A stretch of DNA of 11,939 bases. Origin: Pseudoneurospora amorphoporcata (lineage: Eukaryota > Ascomycota > Sordariomycetes > Sordariales > Sordariaceae). The stretch spans positions 1 through 11,939 of the forward strand of contig MU859508.1 in assembly GCA_033297205.1 (NCBI GenBank), read 5' to 3'. Of the stretch, positions 8,707 through 11,939 are shown piece after piece. The number at the start of each line of letters is the position of its first letter. The first letter of the stretch is position 1. The notes beneath the pieces are model-generated. The model saw only the letters and a program-made list of their open reading frames with translations. It was not told the DNA's origin and searched no databases. The position numbers were made by a program, and so were the translations under genes.

Positions 8707-8931
8707 TGTATCATAGGGTTAGACCTATAATGTGCAACACTGCACTAGTCGCTTCTAGAGCTGGTCACGGCACGTATGCCATGCCCTCTGCGCTAGCTAT
8801 CACGTGCAGATTCACGTGCGTGCCCAGACTGGTGCCATAGGACTTACGCCTATATAGCCAGTCCTCCACGCACACTCTTCTCCTTCCTCTCCTTATACAA
8901 CAACGCATATCTCACCCCACCCTATACGGTG
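8707..8931 (+). repeat. Plus-strand LTR-like sequence (solo or partial LTR) inside element 2
   Basis: The sequence begins TGTATCATAGG and carries CTATATAG (8850-8857), a CT-rich tract (about 8874-8893), TACAAC and an ACGGTG block, in the same order as the reverse complement of element 1's LTR. Overall similarity looks moderate by eye and the spacing is close, so the two are relatives rather than recent copies. It separates element 2 protease from RT and has no coding sequence of its own, as expected for a solo LTR left by LTR-LTR recombination. The right end is uncertain (8931-8952) and I could not establish a target-site duplication. Confidence 0.6.
8801..8818 (+). promoter_or_regulatory. 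Twin CACGTG E-box palindromes upstream of an LTR TATA box
   Basis: CACGTG occurs at 8801-8806 and again at 8813-8818, 12 bases apart and therefore about one helical turn. They lie about 35-50 bases upstream of CTATATAG at 8850-8857 within the LTR-like sequence. CACGTG is the core site of bHLH factors. Function is inferred only. Confidence 0.4.
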
Positions 8932-8944
8932 CCCTCTCGCCCCA

Positions 8945-9374
8945 TAATATAGTGATTGGGTGCGTCCGAAGACGTAGGCGGCCACTATCCTTCTAACTAA
9001 TGTCTAGGTCATATGCTACATACTATGAGTGCCCTAGGATCATATCCTTAAATGGCCCTATATCGACGACGTCGAAGCTAATTTCGACCGTCTTTCCTTC
9101 TACTGTAATAGGAAGTGGTAACGTTTCCCTTTTCACAATCTAGGTCTCGAAGGGTCCTTTTACTACAAAAGGTACCTTCTTCTACTTCTAAAGGATCCTT
9201 AGTTGGTTGACGAACTTGGGTGAAATGAAATTCAACTGAGCTCCGGAATCTACTAACGCGAGGGCTTGGTAATCCTTCTAGTGAGCCACGACTTTAAGTC
9301 GCTAGTCCTCCTTCCCTTCTTCTGCAGCTGCGACCTCCATAGGTACTGTAGGGTCTTGAATCCTATCCTTCCGA
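8945..9374 (-). pseudogene. Aspartic protease domain of element 2
   Basis: The minus frame reads QALALVDSGAQLNFI with Asp-Ser-Gly at 9242-9250. About 85 residues later comes a DMILGHS motif matching the second conserved retropepsin block, then a YDLDIS-type segment. This is the expected retropepsin layout and it uses the same frame as the RT downstream. TAG stops occur before and after the active site. Downstream the frame runs into the LTR-like sequence, so the link to RT is physically interrupted. The N-terminal limit towards gag is uncertain, and gag appears to use another frame near 9340-9400. Confidence 0.75.
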
Positions 9375-9690
9375 CGGCTGCATCGTCAGATGATCCGTTT
9401 CGTCTAGGGACTTAGTTTTCGTTGGGCCTCCTTGAAGGCCCTAAGCCGTTTCCCAATTCCTAGCGATAGTTGTTAAGAGCGTCCTCTTCCTCAAGCTTAG
9501 ATTCGTCTAGCGAATCGTATTCTTGTAACTATGCTACGTATGCGGCTTTTTCATCCTCTATGCTATCGAATGAGTTAATTTGTCAGATGTAACGAGCGAC
9601 TTCTATCTCGTAAGCCTTAGCTTTTTGTCTTATATAAATAGGATAGTCGGCTGTTAAGTACTATCCTCAGTAGAAATTAGTATTTTCTAG
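9375..9690 (-). pseudogene. gag C-terminal fragment of element 2
   Basis: One minus frame gives a charged sequence, YLTADYPIYIRQKAKAYEIE and onwards, followed by an acidic stretch (DESKLEEEDALNNYR) and an Arg/Pro-rich end, interrupted by TGA, TAG and TAA. Its position directly upstream of the protease and its charge pattern fit the C-terminal part of a gypsy Gag. No zinc knuckle could be found. The 5' part of gag is absent because the copia element begins at about 9690-9710. Confidence 0.5.
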
Positions 9691-9699
9691 CCTATACAG

Positions 9700-9990
9700 G
9701 TGTATACATTGAGCGGTTGGGCTGTGAGTCTTAGACTCGTGGGCACAAGAAGTGTATTGATTGTATTAAGCTAAGGAGACAAAAAAGGAAAAGAAAATAT
9801 GAAGGGCTAAATACAATAGTGGTGTAAGCTCATGAACCTACATAACAAGGTCAGTAAATAGCAGAGGTAGGACAGGCTCCACCACAACCACCACAACACG
9901 CCCCCGTAGCCCGAAACAGCTCTCAAGGGTCTATCATCATATAAACAAACAGACTCCCATAGTGTTGAGATCAACCTATTGTTATAACCT
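9700..9990 (-). repeat. Probable 3' LTR of the copia element (limits approximate)
   Basis: The region lies directly after the pol stop (10007-10009), following a purine-rich run in coding sense (GAAAGCTCGAAGAAGG) that may be the polypurine tract. It contains no supported gene. On the minus strand, sequence near GGTTGATCTCAACA resembles copia LTR ends, which typically start TGTTG and end CAACA. Small palindromes occur at 9726-9738 (GAGTC-TTA-GACTC) and 9693-9706 (TATACA-GG-TGTATA). The second LTR is outside the window, so the identity cannot be confirmed here. An open frame of 93 codons at 9807-10088 crosses the region in a frame other than the pol frame used here and is not a gene. Confidence 0.5.
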
Positions 9991-10006
9991 TCTTTCGAGC
10001 TTTCAT

Positions 10007-10749
10007 CTATAGAATCTCCTTCTCCTCCAATCCCAGCAATCTTACGAATCTTGCGTGCTTGTCCGCTTTCAATAGTTTCGTCAGTCAATCCGCAATCATA
10101 TCCTCACCTTTCATATATATAATGTCGAACTCTTTTGCTTCTACCTGTTCTATAATCCATTTGAACCGTATAGTTATATATTAGTTACGACTAGTATTGT
10201 TTCGATTTAACACCCGATCCCTAGCGTTCTTACTATCCGTGTAAAGGATTTTCAAAGGCGGTTGGCCGTATCCCAGTTCCTCCATCATATGTACGATCTA
10301 CTGAAGTAACTTGGCTATTGGAACAAGATTGGTAAACTCTGCGTCCGTCGTGCTCGTCGTAACAAATGCCTACTTCTTTGACTTTCAGTAGCTGGGCCGC
10401 CGGCAATGAATACGATATGCCCGCTAGTGCTGTGACGAGTTATGGGGTCATTAGCATAGGAAGCATTTCCGAATGCCTTTATGTCTATGTTTGATAGTAA
10501 CAGCTTTCCTCCTAGTACGATTCCCACATTAGTATTTTTGATCAAGTACTGAAATAGGTGCTTCATCACTGTCAGCGAACCTGCTGTCAGCTTCGCATTA
10601 GCCTCGCATAACTTATTAACGGTAAACGTAATATCGGGACAGGTACCCATTGAAAGATAGTTCAAGCTGCCCGTCTTCTTAATGTAGGACTTCTGTTGGT
10701 CTGACAGCTCATCACCCGTCTTGTGGTCGCCAACCTTAACGTCTTAAGG
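10007..10749 (-). pseudogene. RNase H and C-terminus of the copia pol, with one frameshift
   Basis: The frame is open from 10749 to about 10395, with GSLNYLSMGTCPDITFTVNK and KHLFQYLIKNTNVG, the conserved connection between copia RT and RNase H. The RNase H start reads FGNASYANDP, where the family has an Asp in place of Asn (10465-10467). STSGHIVFIAGGP follows. At about 10390-10398 the frame shifts by one base and continues as KSKK, a TAG, then AFVTTSTTDAEF and IVHMMEELGY. The end reads MIAD, a TGA, then LTKLLKADKHARFVRLLGL, matching the copia C-terminus (ADGLTK motif), and stops at 10007-10009. It has a missense change, a frameshift and nonsense codons. Confidence 0.85.
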
Positions 10750-10752
10750 CTA

Positions 10753-11640
10753 TAAGGTGTTGACTCTATACAAATCGTCGTATTCGAATTTCGTAATCAA
10801 CGCTCTAGTGTATCTAGCTTGAGAGATAAAGATAGTTCGTTCTAGCCGATTTCTAACAACATCAAATCCCAAGAAGGTCTTCACTTCGCCCATATGCTTA
10901 AGTTTAAAGTGTTGAAAGAGCTGGTCCCTGATCTCGAAGATTGCCGTTGTTGATGGTGCCGCAATCAGAAAGTCGACTACATATAATACTAGAAGTGCTC
11001 CCTTTTCCCTATTGCTAAACAAGCAAGTATCCGGGCTCACTAGTTCAAAGCTCAATCCTCTCAAGATGGGCAATAAGGTATTAAACTAGTAAAGAGGACT
11101 AGCTTTCAATCTATACAGAGCTCTTCTTAGTAGGTAAACTAAGCGATTTACACCCCTTAGTCCTTTTTCCAAACTAGTCGGTTGCTCTACGTAATACCGC
11201 TTTTCTGCAGGTATAAGGGCGTTTAAAAACGCCGTATTGAAGTCAAACTGATGGCACTCGAGGTCCAGGACTGCTATGAGTGTAAGAAAGATCTTTACGC
11301 TCGCTGCGTTTGCCACAGCCGCGTAGACATCTTTTATATCCTATGAGTCTTGCTCAAAGTTGCTACAAGCTACTCATCATGCCCTTGGGTCCACTGTCTT
11401 CAAGTCTAGGTTTTCTTTCTCATTATAAACCTATTTCCTAGGGAGGACTTCCATGCCTAGTTCAAAAGGAACCAAATTATAAACACCCCTCTCCTCCAAT
11501 GCTGCCAACTGCTTCTCCATAGCCGGCTTCTAGTATATCTCGAAGTTTTCGCGTTTCTTTGCTTGGCGGTAGTTCTTTAGAATGGAGGATAAATGAGTCT
11601 CAAGATCATACATTACCTTAACCGCCATTAAACACAGGGT
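10753..11640 (-). pseudogene. Reverse transcriptase of the copia pol, catalytic YVDD changed to YVVD
   Basis: RT starts around 11520 with AMEKQLAALEERGVYNLVP, the typical copia entry. It continues through AVANAASVKIFLTLIA and the Asp of FDFNTAFLNA (11242-11244), then YYVEQPTSLEKG and YRLKASPLY followed by a TAG where Trp is usual (11086). The second conserved block reads LLVLYVVDFLIAAPS: Val (codon GTC at 10975-10977) stands where the first Asp of the catalytic YVDD pair belongs. This is an A-to-T transversion in coding sense and not a RIP-type change. Further stops lie at 10750-10752 and upstream (two adjacent TGA and several TAG around 11350-11560). Upstream of about 11560 the frame continues into a poorly conserved linker. 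Confidence 0.87.
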
Positions 11641-11939
11641 CTCTACTTTGTCAAGAATCACTCCCCTCTCTAGAAGACCATAGTAAAAGATAGGAAGTTC
11701 ACTAGTGGGTTTGTTGTTGCTATCGACGACGATTTGTGTTACGAACTTAAGCGAGTTCGTGGGCTAACCAGGCCTAGGAACACAAGCTGCCAAAAGGGGT
11801 TAGGCTATACGACCATAGGCTCAGGGCAGGCTCACGATGCAAGATAGGCTCACGGTCAGCACGAGTGAGCCAGGCTCACGACAACAGAAGTGAGCCACGA
11901 CCATGGAGGTGAGCTGGGCTCACCACATTACGAAGGAGC
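11641..11939 (-). pseudogene. Copia polyprotein linker between integrase and RT (degenerate)
   Basis: The RT frame can be followed upstream as KFVTQIVVDSNNKPTSE and onwards with a few stops to the window edge. No integrase motif is seen, so this corresponds to the variable, low-conservation stretch between copia integrase and RT. Its distal 120 bases are built from repeated GGCTCAC/GTGAGCC heptamers. The integrase and gag should lie to the right. Confidence 0.5.
11818..11923. repeat. Cluster of eight GGCTCAC/GTGAGCC heptamers in both orientations
   Basis: GGCTCAC or a one-base variant occurs on the plus strand at 11818 (GGCTCAG), 11829, 11847, 11873 and 11917, and inverted as GTGAGCC at 11865, 11890 and 11909 (GTGAGCT). 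Most starts are 17-19 bases apart, which would be six codons. Two pairs form near-perfect palindromes: 11865-11879 (one-base centre) and 11908-11924 (GGTGAGC-TGG-GCTCACC). It may be a decayed 18-base tandem repeat in the copia linker or a hairpin-forming insert. Confidence 0.7.

Larger units (their letters stand above)
6860..9700 (-). mobile_element. Second Ty3/gypsy retrotransposon (element 2), interrupted fragment
   Basis: Minus-strand domains run gag tail, protease, RT, RNase H, then a pre-integrase linker that ends at the LTR of element 1. Protease and RT share one frame (codons starting at positions leaving remainder 1 on division by 3), even though an LTR-like sequence separates them. 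Its proteins differ clearly from element 1, so this is another family or clade. Integrase is absent and is predicted to lie left of the window, beyond element 1. The gag end is cut by the copia element near 9690-9710. All three stop codons occur, in contrast to the TAG-dominated pattern in element 1. Confidence 0.85.
9691..11939 (-). mobile_element. Ty1/copia LTR retrotransposon, inactivated, 5' part off window
   Basis: The minus strand has copia-type RT followed by copia-type RNase H and an LTR-like 3' end, with no integrase downstream of RNase H. In Ty1/copia the integrase precedes RT, so it should lie to the right of the window. Conserved segments include DFNTAFLNA, the ALYRLKASP region, YVVDFLIAA (family YVDD), the STSG segment of RNase H and the VTTSTTDAEF block. 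The element abuts element 2 gag at about 9700. Stops, at least one indel and replaced catalytic residues show the copy is defective. Confidence 0.87.

Noticed and set aside
9807..10088. Minus-strand 93-codon open frame spanning the copia end
   Set aside because: The true copia C-terminus (ADGLTK-like motif, then the stop at 10007) is in another frame, and the rest lies in LTR-like sequence.
11818..11923. CRISPR-like array
   Set aside because: Units are only 7 bases, occur in both orientations, have irregular short spacers and lie within a retrotransposon frame in a eukaryotic context.

Overview
The window looks like a transposon graveyard from a filamentous ascomycete (Pezizomycotina). No host gene, tRNA, rRNA or CRISPR array is recognisable. 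Nearly everything reads on the minus strand and belongs to three LTR retrotransposons. The fungal assignment is inferred from the chromodomain-type Ty3/gypsy and Ty1/copia proteins and from nonsense changes of the kind left by repeat-induced point mutation (RIP): CpA to TpA, turning Gln and Trp codons into TAG.

Layout, left to right. Positions 1-6860 hold one nearly complete Ty3/gypsy chromovirus-like element (element 1) on the minus strand: 5' LTR about 6617-6859, leader, gag (start at 6357), protease, reverse transcriptase, RNase H, integrase and a chromodomain-like C-terminus that runs off the left edge. Positions 6860-9700 hold a second, divergent Ty3/gypsy element (element 2), also minus: gag tail, protease, RT and RNase H. 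It stops at about 6860, just before its integrase, exactly where element 1's LTR starts, so element 1 probably jumped into it. Element 2 is also split between protease and RT by a plus-strand, LTR-like sequence (8707 to about 8931) related to element 1's LTR. From about 9700 to the right edge lies a Ty1/copia element (minus): 3' LTR-like region, RNase H, RT and a linker region that ends in a cluster of short inverted repeats at 11818-11923.

All three are dead copies. Element 1's long pol frame is preserved over about 4 kb but carries dozens of stops, by hand count about 30 TAG, 8 TAA and 1 TGA. The same C-to-T change removed a zinc-ligand His in both the Gag zinc knuckle and the integrase zinc finger. 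Both ends of element 1 (1-453, and about 5760-6860) lack such damage. The copia element has lost a catalytic Asp in RT (YVVD for YVDD) and an acidic residue in RNase H. No new cellular system is evident. The most interesting points are the nested insertion order, the bounded mutation tract, the protease segment in a shifted frame, and the palindromic sites in the LTRs.
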